Of a DNA stretch of 52,876 bases, positions 16,133 through 24,990 are shown piece after piece. Location of the stretch: assembly GCA_030536255.1 (NCBI GenBank), contig JAUNQI010000016.1, forward strand, positions 1-52,876, in the 5' to 3' direction. Source of the stretch: Eubacteriales bacterium (GTDB taxonomy: Bacteria > Bacillota > Clostridia > Oscillospirales > Oscillospiraceae). Each line of letters starts with the position of its first letter. Position 1 is the stretch's first letter. Made by a program: the position numbers and the translations under genes. Under the pieces are notes generated by a model that did not search any database, was not told the origin of the DNA, and saw only the letters and a program-made list of their open reading frames with translations.

Positions 16133-17509
16133 TTAAAATCCGTTTTCCGTATAATATTTCCTTGCATATCTGAGCAGGATCTCCGCCTGCTGCCCTCTTT
16201 CCGCTCCCGTTTCCGAGCCGAGAAGGATCAGGATCATATTATGCGTCTCCGAGCCGACCGTAACAGGCATTGAAGCGGCCAGACAGTATCCCGCCTTATT
16301 GGTGGAGCCTGTTTTCAGTCCCGTTACATCCGGCATATTGAAAACGAGCGGATTGGAATTTGCCGTAGAATATTCCAGCGTCGGCATCATAACGTATTGT
16401 TTGGAGGTTATCTCCGTTATGGACGGATATTTGCCGATCACATAGGAAGCGAGCGTAAAAAGGTCGGAAGCGTTCATCCGGTTCTGAAGCTTTGTCTGCA
16501 CTGTATTGTACGCATACACCGGGAGACCATGCGGGTTGAAAAATTCGGCTGAATTCAGCCCAAGCTCCTCGGCTCTCCTGTTCATCGCATCAACAAACGC
16601 ATCCTCGGTTCCGTAAGCATACTCAGCAAGAGCAAGCGCCGCCTCATTGCTGGATGCCAGAAGCATGGCATTCAGAAGCTCCATTGCGGGAACCTCCGTT
16701 CCGGCAGTCATTTTTATGATACCGTCCGCCGACTTTGACAGCTTTTCCGCATTCTCCGAGATCACTACCGAGTCCGAAAAGCTTATTTTTCCGGCATCGG
16801 CTGCCTCCGCAAGAAGAAGATACGTCATCAGCTTGCTTGTGCTCGCAATGGACGTGATCTTATTCGGATCTCTGAAAAACAGAATTTTCCCGGTATCGGC
16901 ATCTCCGAGAACAATACCGTTGATATAATTGAAATATCCGGAGGCCTCAAGAGCATGAAGATCCGGATCAAACGGGACATCCGTATGGATATAGATGCAG
17001 TTTGTTCCGACGAATTCCGCCGTTACATCCAGCATGAGCTGCATATCCGTAAGACTGAGATATAAATCATTCGTTCCGTCACGGTACGTATAATACTTTT
17101 TGTCAGAACCGTTAAAGAACAGTCTGTTTCTTCTGAACTCAAGCCAGACCTGCTCACGCGGTTCCTCAGCAGACGGCCGTTCCGGCTTCACGTAGCTTTC
17201 TCCCGGCTGAACGAGGAAGTGCTCCCCCTCTGAAGCTGTTTCGGCATATCTGAAGCTGAACTGCTTCCCGGTTTCATTCAGTGCCGCGGAAAGATCCGAA
17301 AGGGACACATAAATGTTATTATCATAATTGGAGGTATACGCTTTTGCGACAACTCCGTCTGACTTTCCGGAATAAATGACCAGATCAAACGGATCCATGC
17401 AGTTATACTCGGCAGAGAAAGCCGACAAGGGACAGATGGAAAGGATCAGAGCTGACACGATTACCCAGGTGAAAAAACGGCCGTTCCCTTTCTTTAAGAA
17501 TAAGATCAT
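16133..17509 (-). CDS. D-alanyl-D-alanine carboxypeptidase (peptidase S11, DacF-like)
   Basis: 458 residues. A signal peptide (about 1-33) is followed by a non-catalytic N-terminal region (40-175) with two short repeats (NIYVSLSDL, DLYLSLTDM) resembling copper-amine-oxidase-N stalk modules. The penicillin-binding catalytic domain has S223-T-S-K226 (SxxK), S286-S-N288 (SxN) and K399-T-G401 (KTG), all intact. It trims the terminal D-alanine from peptidoglycan stem peptides outside the membrane. Unlike classical DacF proteins there is no obvious C-terminal amphipathic anchor after the catalytic domain. It is convergent with the MotB-like gene, separated by the second 14-bp repeat tract. Confidence 0.92.
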   Translation of the reverse strand: MILFLKKGNGRFFTWVIVSALILSICPLSAFSAEYNCMDPFDLVIYSGKSDGVVAKAYTSNYDNNIYVSLSDLSAALNETGKQFSFRYAETASEGEHFLVQPGESYVKPERPSAEEPREQVWLEFRRNRLFFNGSDKKYYTYRDGTNDLYLSLTDMQLMLDVTAEFVGTNCIYIHTDVPFDPDLHALEASGYFNYINGIVLGDADTGKILFFRDPNKITSIASTSKLMTYLLLAEAADAGKISFSDSVVISENAEKLSKSADGIIKMTAGTEVPAMELLNAMLLASSNEAALALAEYAYGTEDAFVDAMNRRAEELGLNSAEFFNPHGLPVYAYNTVQTKLQNRMNASDLFTLASYVIGKYPSITEITSKQYVMMPTLEYSTANSNPLVFNMPDVTGLKTGSTNKAGYCLAASMPVTVGSETHNMILILLGSETGAERGQQAEILLRYARKYYTENGF

Positions 17510-17552
17510 AAAGCTTTCCCTCTCGTTATTAAGATATCCTCAATTTGTTTTT

Positions 17553-17561
17553 ATTATATCA
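17553..17561 (-). promoter_or_regulatory. Putative extended -10 promoter of the carboxypeptidase gene
   Basis: On the minus strand TGATATAAT, an extended -10 element, lies 44 bases before the ATG. No good -35 is seen, which is usual for extended -10 promoters. Confidence 0.45.
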
Positions 17562-17616
17562 TAAATCCTTTTATAATAAAACATTTGCGTTTTTCAAGAA
17601 ACAATTTTGCATATTA

Positions 17617-17646
17617 TTGCTAAATCATATGTACTTATGCTATAAT
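17617..17646 (+). promoter_or_regulatory. Promoter with start site expected at the ATG (leaderless) of the YdcF-like gene
   Basis: TTGCTA (17617-17622), 18 bases, TATAAT (17641-17646). The ATG begins at 17655, 8 bases after the -10 box, and no ribosome site lies between them. Confidence 0.55.
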
Positions 17647-17654
17647 TTAATATT

Positions 17655-19097
17655 ATGAAAAATACAACGATAAAAATAATCATTGCACTTTTTCTGGCTC
17701 TTGCGGCAGTCCTTCTCGGTGTTATTCTCAGCAGCGGGAAGCTTGCCATTGACATTGAGCTTCCTCCGGAAGCCTCCGGGGCCGAGGTCTCCGCAGAACC
17801 GGACGGTATTATCCGGATCAGTGAGGCACGGGCCGATACCGAAAACAGGCGTTTTACCATTGACCTTACGTCACTCAGCAGCGGAGATGCCAATATAACA
17901 GTGAAATGGGACAAGGTCGACAGCTCAGGCTTTTATCAGGCGGAGATGAACCTGCCGATAAAGGTCGTAATGGACAGCATTATCGTTGACAAGCTGACCT
18001 ATAACTTTTCCGGCTGGGAATACCTCTCCGTTATACATGTTATTCTTTTGTTTTCTCTTGCAGCGATCTTCCTCATTTCCTACGAAAAGGACTGCAATTC
18101 CAACGGCATTTTCTCCTATCGCTCCGTGCGTCGGCTCGGATTCGGTCTGTTTTTTCTCGTTATCGCAGTCATTCGTTTTATTTCCGAAATCAGTTCCGGT
18201 TTCGGTCGTGAAAGCGGAACAGTAGCCCTGTCCCTACTGAAGGTATTTTTTGCATCCCAGCAGTTCATCGTCTGGACGGAGCCACTGATCCTTCTCTTTT
18301 CCGCCGCGATGATGATCAGCAATATTGTTCTGATAAAAAAAGAAGGTTTTTCCTTCATGAATATGCTCGGCATCCTGATTGGCGTCATAATGAGTGCCGG
18401 AGTCATCAGCGGAACGGTTCTCTATTATTCCAGAATTGTTTTTCCGGGTTATAATGCTGTTGTCTCGGTTTACACCGCGCTGGGTACATACTGCGAATGT
18501 CTTCTGGCTGCAACGGTCATTTCCGGGATCAGAGCTGCCGTGCATGAGCCGAGTCCGGACAAAGACTATGTCATTATTCTCGGATGCAGGATCCGGCCTG
18601 ACGGGTCGCTTTACCCGCTCATCCGGGGAAGAGTAGACAAAGCCGTAGAGTTTGTTCAAAAGCAGGAAGCGGAAACCGGGAAAGCCGCCGTTTTTGTTCC
18701 CAGCGGCGGAAAAGGCAGCGATGAGCGGCTGGCGGAAGCAGAAGCCATGGCCAATTACCTTCTGAGCCGCGGAATACCGGAAAACCGTATTCTGATTGAA
18801 AACAGATCCACTACCACCAGGGAGAATATGCTGTTTTCCAAGGCTCTGACTGACCGATCCGGCAATGATTACAAAGCTGCTTTTTCTACTTCAAATTACC
18901 ATGTTTTCAGGAGCGGACTTCTCGCTGAAAAGCTGGGCTGGAAGCTTGAGGGCATGGGAAGCAAAACGAAATGGTACTACTGGCCAAACGCTTATATGCG
19001 TGAATTTCTCGGACTGATTGCCGACAGCTGGGTCGGGCAGATGATCACCGCTACCGGTATTGCCCTTGTAAGCCTGCTTATTTCCGCTGTTGTATGA
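17655..19097 (+). CDS. Multi-pass membrane protein with C-terminal YdcF-like (DUF218) domain
   Basis: 480 residues. The first helix (about 5-27) is followed by an extracytoplasmic beta-rich segment (30-115) and several more helices (near 117-138, 155-175, 200-222, 232-255, 265-285). A DUF218/YdcF domain (about 305-460) has the motifs IILGCRIRPDGSLYPLIRGRVDKAVEF, PSGGKGSDERLAEAEAM, ENRSTTTRENM and FSTSNYHVFRS. A last helix ends the protein. DUF218 proteins are linked to envelope metabolism (SanA, ElyC) but their reaction is unknown. The frame starts directly at a -10 box, see the promoter entry. The next gene follows after 52 bases. Confidence 0.85.
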   Translation: MKNTTIKIIIALFLALAAVLLGVILSSGKLAIDIELPPEASGAEVSAEPDGIIRISEARADTENRRFTIDLTSLSSGDANITVKWDKVDSSGFYQAEMNLPIKVVMDSIIVDKLTYNFSGWEYLSVIHVILLFSLAAIFLISYEKDCNSNGIFSYRSVRRLGFGLFFLVIAVIRFISEISSGFGRESGTVALSLLKVFFASQQFIVWTEPLILLFSAAMMISNIVLIKKEGFSFMNMLGILIGVIMSAGVISGTVLYYSRIVFPGYNAVVSVYTALGTYCECLLAATVISGIRAAVHEPSPDKDYVIILGCRIRPDGSLYPLIRGRVDKAVEFVQKQEAETGKAAVFVPSGGKGSDERLAEAEAMANYLLSRGIPENRILIENRSTTTRENMLFSKALTDRSGNDYKAAFSTSNYHVFRSGLLAEKLGWKLEGMGSKTKWYYWPNAYMREFLGLIADSWVGQMITATGIALVSLLISAVV

Positions 19098-19149
19098 TCA
19101 ATCAGCATTTTCAAATTCGGCTGCACAATGCTTTTTTGGAGGAGCTAAC

Positions 19150-20151
19150 ATGAAATACTGTCCTTTTTGCGGATACGGTGTTGAAAACGTATATACTTTC
19201 TGTCCCAAATGCGGGCAAAGCATTCCGGATGCGAAACCGGCTGCTCCACAGGAAAAAAGCTTCCCTGTTCGTGAACCCGCCGCAGAGATTCCTGTCGTCC
19301 AGAAAACAGCGTCCCGTAAAGAGCCTGCCCGGACAGTCTCCCGTACTGCAAGGGAAATCAAAACCGATGTGACGGACAATAACACGAAAACCGTGAGTGA
19401 CGAATATCGTCCTGCATGGCAAAATGACCCCAGTGATTTTCTGAAGGAGATTGACACCTACCACCCCGCATGGAAAAACGATGCAGAATCTTTTCTTCAG
19501 GAGCTTAACGGAAGCTACGGAGCAGGCCGTGATATCAGGGACAGCTCTTACCGTGAAAACAGCTTCGGAACTGCCAGTAAAAATGCGGAAGTGAGATCTG
19601 AAAAACAGAACACCCCGGAGAAAAGAACTCCGAACAACAAAAATATAACCCCTGAAAAGAAAGAGACAGCACCTGAAGCGTCCGGTTTTAAAACTGCCGG
19701 ATACAGAGAACCGGAGCAGAATTATCAGGAAGGATACCGCACATCGAATAACAGAGCCCCAAATTATAAGTCAAACGAATATAATATGCCGGGATACAAT
19801 TCTGAGAGATCCCGCGCTTCCGGATATCAGGCTCCGCAGAATTCCTCCCAGAGATACGGCTCCCCGGAAAGAAATGCTCCCATCAACAACGTTGTCTATG
19901 ACGCAAGATATATTGAGCAGCCAGTCGAAAAGACAGTCATCACAGAGGACAATTCCGGGGGATTCGGCTGGTGGATCCTCAGCTTTCTCCTTCCTCTGGT
20001 TGGTCTCGTTATTTATCTCAACCGGAAGAATACCAAACCCGGAAGAGCCCGTTCCTCAGCAGGCGGAGCCCTTACGGTGCTGATTCTCCTTGCTATTGCC
20101 GCCGCAGCATTCCTGTTCGGAGTTATGAACGGATATATCTCGCTTGTCTGA
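19150..20151 (+). CDS. Zinc-ribbon protein with disordered linker and two C-terminal membrane helices
   Basis: 333 residues. An N-terminal zinc ribbon (CPFCGYGVENVYTFCPKCG, two CxxC pairs) is followed by about 230 low-complexity residues rich in Asn, Tyr, Glu, Lys and Pro. A 17-residue repeat occurs twice near residues 83-120 (YRPAWQNDPSDFLKEI, YHPAWKNDAESFLQEL). Two hydrophobic helices (about 270-287 and 305-325) end the protein, so the ribbon and linker are probably cytoplasmic. No function can be assigned; zinc-ribbon membrane proteins of this type are common in Clostridia. GGAGGAG at 19138-19144 sets the ATG at 19150. Confidence 0.75.
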   Translation: MKYCPFCGYGVENVYTFCPKCGQSIPDAKPAAPQEKSFPVREPAAEIPVVQKTASRKEPARTVSRTAREIKTDVTDNNTKTVSDEYRPAWQNDPSDFLKEIDTYHPAWKNDAESFLQELNGSYGAGRDIRDSSYRENSFGTASKNAEVRSEKQNTPEKRTPNNKNITPEKKETAPEASGFKTAGYREPEQNYQEGYRTSNNRAPNYKSNEYNMPGYNSERSRASGYQAPQNSSQRYGSPERNAPINNVVYDARYIEQPVEKTVITEDNSGGFGWWILSFLLPLVGLVIYLNRKNTKPGRARSSAGGALTVLILLAIAAAAFLFGVMNGYISLV

Positions 20152-20215
20152 ATTTTCAGGCAGGGAACCATTCTATTGAAAAACAAACAGTACGATGCGC
20201 CCACCGGCGCAGGAA

Positions 20216-20249
20216 CAAAAAACGGGACCGGCAACATCTGCCGATCCCG
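20216..20249 (-). terminator. Intrinsic terminator of rpsU
   Basis: An 11-bp stem with one mismatch (20223-20233 with 20239-20249) and a 5-base loop is followed on the minus strand by TTTTTTG. It ends the S21 transcript 16 bases after its stop codon. Confidence 0.88.
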
Positions 20250-20265
20250 CTTTCGTTGTTATTAA

Positions 20266-20451
20266 TTAATAATAACGCTTATTCTTATTTTTACGTGCAG
20301 CTTCGGATTTTTTACGACGCTTCACGCTGGGGCTCTGGTAATACTCTTTTTTACGGAGATCAGCCAGAACACCGGACTTTGCACAGCTGCGTTTAAAACG
20401 CTTCAGAGCGCTGTCCAGAGACTCATTCTCTTTTACGTAGATTTCAGACAT
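20266..20451 (-). CDS. rpsU: 30S ribosomal protein S21
   Basis: 61 residues, very basic, with the diagnostic start [21 protein letters not shown] and the basic C-terminal helix ([18 protein letters not shown]). S21 sits on the 30S platform near the anti-Shine-Dalgarno helix and helps start translation. The gene has its own consensus promoter and a strong terminator, so it is an independent unit despite lying after leuS. GGAGGG precedes the ATG. Confidence 0.97.
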   Translation of the reverse strand: MSEIYVKENESLDSALKRFKRSCAKSGVLADLRKKEYYQSPSVKRRKKSEAARKNKNKRYY

Positions 20452-20521
20452 TTATTTCCCTCCCTTCAAATACACCAAAACGTGATCAAAAGGGCCAATC
20501 TTTTGGCTTAATAACGTTGGT

Positions 20522-20550
20522 ATTATAGCGGGTTCAACCTGGTTTGTCAA
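20522..20550 (-). promoter_or_regulatory. Full-consensus promoter of rpsU
   Basis: On the minus strand TTGACA (20545-20550), 17 bases, TATAAT (20522-20527): both boxes and spacer are ideal. It begins within 5 bases of the leuS stop codon. The leader of about 60 bases contains a small GCCAA/TTGGC hairpin near 20490-20505. Confidence 0.9.
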
Positions 20551-20553
20551 CAC

Positions 20554-23061
20554 TCACTTTGCCGGTTTGAGAATTAAATTTACGATTTTTCCCTTAACTA
20601 CGATTGTCTTCACGATTTCCATGCCTTCAAGATACTTTTTGATCTTTTCATCGGCACAGGCAGCAGCAATGATCGTCTCTTCATCAGCATCAGCAGCAAC
20701 GGAAACCTGAGAACGGGCTTTGCCGTTAATGGAAACTGCCATGTTCACCGTGGAATCGATTGTCTTGGACTCATCATATTTAGGCCATGGCATCTTCATT
20801 GCCATTTTTCCGTACTTCGCTGCGAAGCCTTCCAACTCCCACATTTCCTCAACCATATGCGGAGCAAACGGGCTGAGAAGCTTCAGAAGCTGCTCCAGAT
20901 CACCCTTTGTAAGTCCGTTCTCATAGAACTGGTTTACAAGAGTCATCAGAGCGGCAATTGCCGTGTTCATCTTCAGGTTATCAATATCCGAACCGACCTT
21001 GCGGATGGTCTTGTTGATCAGAGCCTCATTCTTTGCAGAGAGCTCTTCACTGTCCTCGGCACGGTCCATGAGATTCCAGACACGGTCAAGGAAACGCTTG
21101 GAGCCCTTGACGGCATCATCCGACCATGTAGCGGTCTTTTCGAAATCGCCGATGAACATGATATAGAGACGCATTGTATCCGCGCCGTAAGCATTCACGA
21201 CATCATCGGGATTTACAACGTTGCCGAGAGACTTTGACATCTTGACAGAGGGGCGTTCTGCAAGAGAGCCATGCTTTGCCCGGAGCTCCTGCTTTTCCTC
21301 TTCCGTCTTCGCATTCCCGACATAGTACGGATTCTGGCCGAGAATCATGCCGTGAGAGGTACGCTTTGCGTAAGGCTCCTTCGTATGAACAACGCCGATA
21401 TCATAGAGGAACTTGTGCCAGAATCTGGAGTAAAGCAGATGGAGAGTCGTATGCTCCATGCCGCCGTTATACCAGTCGACAGGACCCCAGTACTTCTCCG
21501 CCTCTTCCGAGCAGAATTCCTGATCATTATGAGGATCCATATAACGCAGCCAGTACCAGCTGGAGCCGGCCCAGTTCGGCATGGTATCCGTCTCGCGCTT
21601 TGCAGGACCGCCGCACTGCGGGCAGGTGGTATTGACCCAGTCGGTCATCTTGGCAAGAGGAGATTCTCCGTCATCCGTCGGCTCGTAGCTCTCAACCTCC
21701 GGCAGAAGCAGAGGAAGCTGATCCTCGGGAACAGGAACCCAGCCGCACTTTTCACAGCTGACCATCGGGATCGGCTCTCCCCAGTATCTCTGGCGGGAGA
21801 ACACCCAGTCACGAAGCTTATAATTTACTTTCTGCTCACCGATCTTCTGATCAGCAAGCCAGTTGATCATCTGCGGGATTGCCTGCTTTACGGTAAGGCC
21901 ATCCAGGAATCCGGAATTCACCATGATTCCGGTATCATCCTTCAGGGTAAAGGCCTCTTCCTGAACATTTCCACCCTTTACCACTTCAATGATCGGGAGA
22001 TCAAACTTTTTGGCAAAGTCCCAGTCACGCTCATCATGTGCCGGAACAGCCATAATCGCGCCCGTACCATAGGTAACAAGAACATAGTCTGCGATAAAGA
22101 TCGGAATTTCCTTTCCGTTCACGGGGTTGATCGCTCTGACGCCTTTCAGCTCAACGCCCGTCTTATCCTTGTTCAGCTCACCGCGCTCAAAGTCTGACTT
22201 GCGGCCGGCCTGTTCAATATAATCCGATACTTCATTCCAGTTGGAAAGCTGATCCTTCCACTTCTTCACGTACGGATGCTCAGGAGCAAGAACCATGTAC
22301 GTTGCTCCAAACAGGGTATCCGGACGGGTCGTGAAAACAACGAGATCATCGCCGCCAGTTGTTTTAAAGGTAACCTCGGCACCGGTGGAACGGCCGATCC
22401 AGTTTCTCTGCTGGATCTTTACGCGGTCGATAAAGTCAACGTCATCGAGATCATCGATCAGGCGCTGGGCATACTTGGTAATCGCAAGCATCCACTGGCT
22501 CTTCTCCTTGCGGATAACCGGAGCTCCGCAGCGCTCACAGACACCCTCAACCACTTCCTCATTTGCCAGAACGACCTTGCAGCTGGTGCACCAGTTGACA
22601 GACATCGTTGCCTTGTATGCGAGACCTTTCTTGAACATCTGAAGGAAAATCCACTGCGTCCATTTGTAATAGTCCGGATCAGAGGTGTTTACGCATCTGT
22701 CCCAGTCAAAGCCGTAGCCGAGCATTTTGAGCTGACGGGTAAAGTTGGCGATATTATCCTTCGTTACGATGGACGGATGAATATGATTCTTTATTGCATA
22801 GTTTTCCGTGGGAAGACCGAAAGCGTCATATCCGATCGGGAAAAGAACGTTGTAGCCGTCCATTCTCTTTTTTCTGGTAATAACATCCATTGCCGTAAAC
22901 GGACGGGGATGTCCGACATGAAGACCTGCTCCGGAGGGATACGGGAACTCAATAAGACCGAAGAATTTCGGACCGGGAGCACCGGTAACCGCAGCGTACG
23001 GCTTTTCCTCTTCCCAGCGGGCCTGCCATTTTTTCTCTATTGCCTCAAAATCGTATTTCAT
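20554..23061 (-). CDS. leuS: Leucyl-tRNA synthetase
   Basis: 835 residues of a class I synthetase. The HIGH-type motif is HVGHP in the segment [16 protein letters not shown] (near residue 50), and KMSKS lies in [16 protein letters not shown] (near residue 610). The CP1 editing domain (about 220-420) contains the [12 protein letters not shown] and [14 protein letters not shown] motifs that clear mischarged tRNA. A zinc-binding-like insertion has CEKCG and CPQCG pairs. It charges tRNA-Leu. The 99-base gap upstream has no T-box, so amino-acid-dependent antitermination is not visible; it appears to be the last gene of the long minus-strand operon. Confidence 0.97.
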   Translation of the reverse strand: MKYDFEAIEKKWQARWEEEKPYAAVTGAPGPKFFGLIEFPYPSGAGLHVGHPRPFTAMDVITRKKRMDGYNVLFPIGYDAFGLPTENYAIKNHIHPSIVTKDNIANFTRQLKMLGYGFDWDRCVNTSDPDYYKWTQWIFLQMFKKGLAYKATMSVNWCTSCKVVLANEEVVEGVCERCGAPVIRKEKSQWMLAITKYAQRLIDDLDDVDFIDRVKIQQRNWIGRSTGAEVTFKTTGGDDLVVFTTRPDTLFGATYMVLAPEHPYVKKWKDQLSNWNEVSDYIEQAGRKSDFERGELNKDKTGVELKGVRAINPVNGKEIPIFIADYVLVTYGTGAIMAVPAHDERDWDFAKKFDLPIIEVVKGGNVQEEAFTLKDDTGIMVNSGFLDGLTVKQAIPQMINWLADQKIGEQKVNYKLRDWVFSRQRYWGEPIPMVSCEKCGWVPVPEDQLPLLLPEVESYEPTDDGESPLAKMTDWVNTTCPQCGGPAKRETDTMPNWAGSSWYWLRYMDPHNDQEFCSEEAEKYWGPVDWYNGGMEHTTLHLLYSRFWHKFLYDIGVVHTKEPYAKRTSHGMILGQNPYYVGNAKTEEEKQELRAKHGSLAERPSVKMSKSLGNVVNPDDVVNAYGADTMRLYIMFIGDFEKTATWSDDAVKGSKRFLDRVWNLMDRAEDSEELSAKNEALINKTIRKVGSDIDNLKMNTAIAALMTLVNQFYENGLTKGDLEQLLKLLSPFAPHMVEEMWELEGFAAKYGKMAMKMPWPKYDESKTIDSTVNMAVSINGKARSQVSVAADADEETIIAAACADEKIKKYLEGMEIVKTIVVKGKIVNLILKPAK

Positions 23062-23139
23062 ATTATGTCAACCTTTCAACGAGTTGTTATATGTAAGATT
23101 CTATGAACATGGAAACTGCTGAAACAAACCGCCCCATCA

Positions 23140-23162
23140 GAAAGAAAAACACGTTTTCTTTC
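23140..23162 (-). other. A/T-rich hairpin at the end of rsfS
   Basis: GAAAGAAAA (23140-23148) pairs with TTTTCTTTC (23154-23162) and overlaps the rsfS stop codon. Transcribed on the minus strand it gives a stem ending in U-rich sequence, a possible partial terminator or processing site before leuS. Confidence 0.4.
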
Positions 23163-23520
23163 AGGGGCACGGAAGGGATGAGGGCTCTATCTCCTCCGAA
23201 TCGCTCCAGAGACGTTCGAGATTATAGAACTTTCTCGCCTCGTCCGTAAATACATGAACGATCACACAGCCGAAATCCATCAGAACCCAGATATCGGAAC
23301 GAAGGCCCTCACGGCGCATCGGAACCTCTCCGGCCTCCGAAAGCTGCTTGTCAACCTCGCCGACCAGCGCTTTTATATGGGTCGAACTGGTTCCCGTGCA
23401 GATTACAAAATAGTCAGCAAGAATCGTTTGTTCCGCTGTCTTCAGGACTTTGATGTCCCTTGCTTTTTTATCATCCAAAGCTTTTGCCGCAATACCGGCA
23501 ATCTGTTCCGGAGTAAGCAT
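23161..23520 (-). CDS. rsfS: Ribosomal silencing factor RsfS
   Basis: 119 residues of the RsfS/Iojap family. The segment AAKALDDKKARDIKVLKTAEQTILADYFVICTGTSSTHIKALVGEV is followed by GLRSDIWVLMDFGCVIVHVFTDEARKFYNLERLW, which are the family signatures. It binds L14 on the 50S subunit and blocks subunit joining when nutrients are scarce. It starts 3 bases after the yqeK stop, in the usual yqeK-rsfS order. GGAATAA upstream serves as ribosome site. Confidence 0.95.
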   Translation of the reverse strand: MLTPEQIAGIAAKALDDKKARDIKVLKTAEQTILADYFVICTGTSSTHIKALVGEVDKQLSEAGEVPMRREGLRSDIWVLMDFGCVIVHVFTDEARKFYNLERLWSDSEEIEPSSLPCP

Positions 23521-23523
23521 AGG

Positions 23524-24093
23524 TTATTCCTCTCTGTTATAGTATTCATACGCGAGGATAGAATCGATATACGGCTCATTCCCGCGTTCTCTTATATTTT
23601 CAACCGACATTTTAAGACCGAGTGACATTGCCTCGTCTATGTTTTTATACGCCAGAGAACGCAATTTGTCAACGCCCTCAAAGTCTCTTGTCTCTTCAAT
23701 ATAGTCCGCAAGATAAATTATTTTCTCAAGAAGATCCATATCCGGCTTCCCGGTGGTATGCCACCGAATGGCTGAAGCGATCCGGTCAGACACGCTGAAA
23801 TCTTTCACTGCGATGATGGAGCCGGTAACGGCATGAAGGAGCTTTTTCTCCGCAAGAAGACCCTGATCAACGGTCTGACCGCTCTCCTCTATGATTGCAA
23901 GGTTGGCGGAATACGGAAGCCTTTTCGTACAGTCATGTAGCATGGCGGCAACAGCCGAGTCCCGGACGTCTTCCTTCCAGAACTGCGCCAGCTTCACCGC
24001 TTCTTTTTCACAGCCTGCCACATGGGGAACCCGTTTCGCGTCAAGATACTCCCACGCCTTTTTTCTCAGCTCATCCAGATCTTCGATCATCAT
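23524..24093 (-). CDS. yqeK: HD-domain protein YqeK (diadenosine tetraphosphate hydrolase family)
   Basis: 189 residues. The HD metal site is seen as H24 in PHVAGCEKEAVKLA and HDCTKRLPY (MLHDCTK, around residue 52), with further histidines in LLHAVTGSIIA and IRWHTTGKPDM, then YLADYIEETRDFEGVDKLR. YqeK enzymes split Ap4A symmetrically and are co-inherited with nadD and rsfS. The start overlaps the yhbY stop by 4 bases. The nadD gene that normally precedes it is not here. Confidence 0.9.
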   Translation of the reverse strand: MMIEDLDELRKKAWEYLDAKRVPHVAGCEKEAVKLAQFWKEDVRDSAVAAMLHDCTKRLPYSANLAIIEESGQTVDQGLLAEKKLLHAVTGSIIAVKDFSVSDRIASAIRWHTTGKPDMDLLEKIIYLADYIEETRDFEGVDKLRSLAYKNIDEAMSLGLKMSVENIRERGNEPYIDSILAYEYYNREE

Positions 24094-24398
24094 TTTTTCT
24101 TCTTTTTTACCAACTCAATTTTCGGGTCGTTTTCATTTCTTTTAAAAATAACGAATTTTGTTCCGATCACCTGAACCGGCTCCGCCCGGCAGGCTTCGCA
24201 GAGGGCAGTGCATGCCTCACGGGGAGTCAGCATGGAGCTTTCCAGAACCTTGCACTTTATCAGTTCACGGGCCTTCAGCGCATCCTTAACCGACTGGATC
24301 ACTGCATCCGTTATTCCGTCTTTTCCGATCTGAACGATCGTATCCGATACAGACGCCAGACCTCTGAGCTGGGCGCGCTGTTTACTTGTTAATTCCAT
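24090..24398 (-). CDS. yhbY: YhbY-family CRM-domain RNA-binding protein
   Basis: 102 residues with the CRM fold: LTSKQRAQLRGLASVSDTIVQIGKDGITDAVIQSVKDAL, then ELIKCKVLESS and the conserved QVIGTKFVIFKR (GxxVLYR position). It associates with the pre-50S ribosome. A lysine-rich tail ends the protein. GGAGGA precedes the ATG. The gene overlaps rdgB by 17 bases and yqeK by 4 bases, so translation of all three is coupled. Confidence 0.93.
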   Translation of the reverse strand: MELTSKQRAQLRGLASVSDTIVQIGKDGITDAVIQSVKDALKARELIKCKVLESSMLTPREACTALCEACRAEPVQVIGTKFVIFKRNENDPKIELVKKKKK

Positions 24399-24990
24399 TC
24401 AAATATTCCTCCAGAAGGGGTCTCAGTTTTCTTAAAGCATTTCCTCTGTGGGAAATGGCATTTTTTTCTTCCGCGGAAAGCTCGGCTAAACCGCAGTCAC
24501 TGCAAAGGGGATGAAAAATGGGATCATATCCGAAGCCGCCTTCTCCGGCCGGCTCCCGGAGTATGTAACCTTCGCACTCCCCTCTGGAACGGATCACATC
24601 TCCGTTCGGGAACGTGCAGCAGATGCAGCAGACAAATCTGGCCGATCTTTCATCATCCGGAACATTTTCCATTTTTTTCAGAAGATATTCATTTCTGGCC
24701 GAAGCCGGAGCCTCATGCCCGGGGCCGTATCTTGCCGAATAAATTCCCGGTTCTCCGTTGAGGGCATCCACAACCAGCCCGGAATCATCCGCAATAGCAG
24801 GAAGGCCGGAAGCCTCCGTAACAGCGATCGCTTTCAGATAGGCGTTCTCTTCAAACGTTGTTCCGGTCTCATCCACTTCAAAGAAGCAGCCGGCTTCCTT
24901 CTGGGAAATGATCTCAAATCCGAGTTCATCCCCAAGCTGCCGGAACTCAACGAGCTTATGATCATTATTGCTTGCAAGTATCAGTTTCAT
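24382..24990 (-). CDS. rdgB: Non-canonical purine NTP pyrophosphatase (RdgB/HAM1)
   Basis: 202 residues. The N-terminal substrate loop is LASNNDHKLVEF, the metal-binding motif ADDSGLVVDALNGEPGIYSARY, and the C-terminal signature GEGGFGYDPIF followed by ISHRGNALRKL. It hydrolyses dITP, ITP and XTP to monophosphates, preventing their use in DNA and RNA. It overlaps ftsY upstream by 4 bases and yhbY downstream by 17. Presence of an XTP-removing enzyme is of some interest given the altered G4 motif in the EF-G paralogue of this window, but no link is shown. Confidence 0.95.
   Translation of the reverse strand: MKLILASNNDHKLVEFRQLGDELGFEIISQKEAGCFFEVDETGTTFEENAYLKAIAVTEASGLPAIADDSGLVVDALNGEPGIYSARYGPGHEAPASARNEYLLKKMENVPDDERSARFVCCICCTFPNGDVIRSRGECEGYILREPAGEGGFGYDPIFHPLCSDCGLAELSAEEKNAISHRGNALRKLRPLLEEYLNGINK

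Noticed and set aside
23062..23160. T-box leader for leuS
   Set aside because: The gap is only 99 bases and contains no T-box core sequence, specifier loop or antiterminator.
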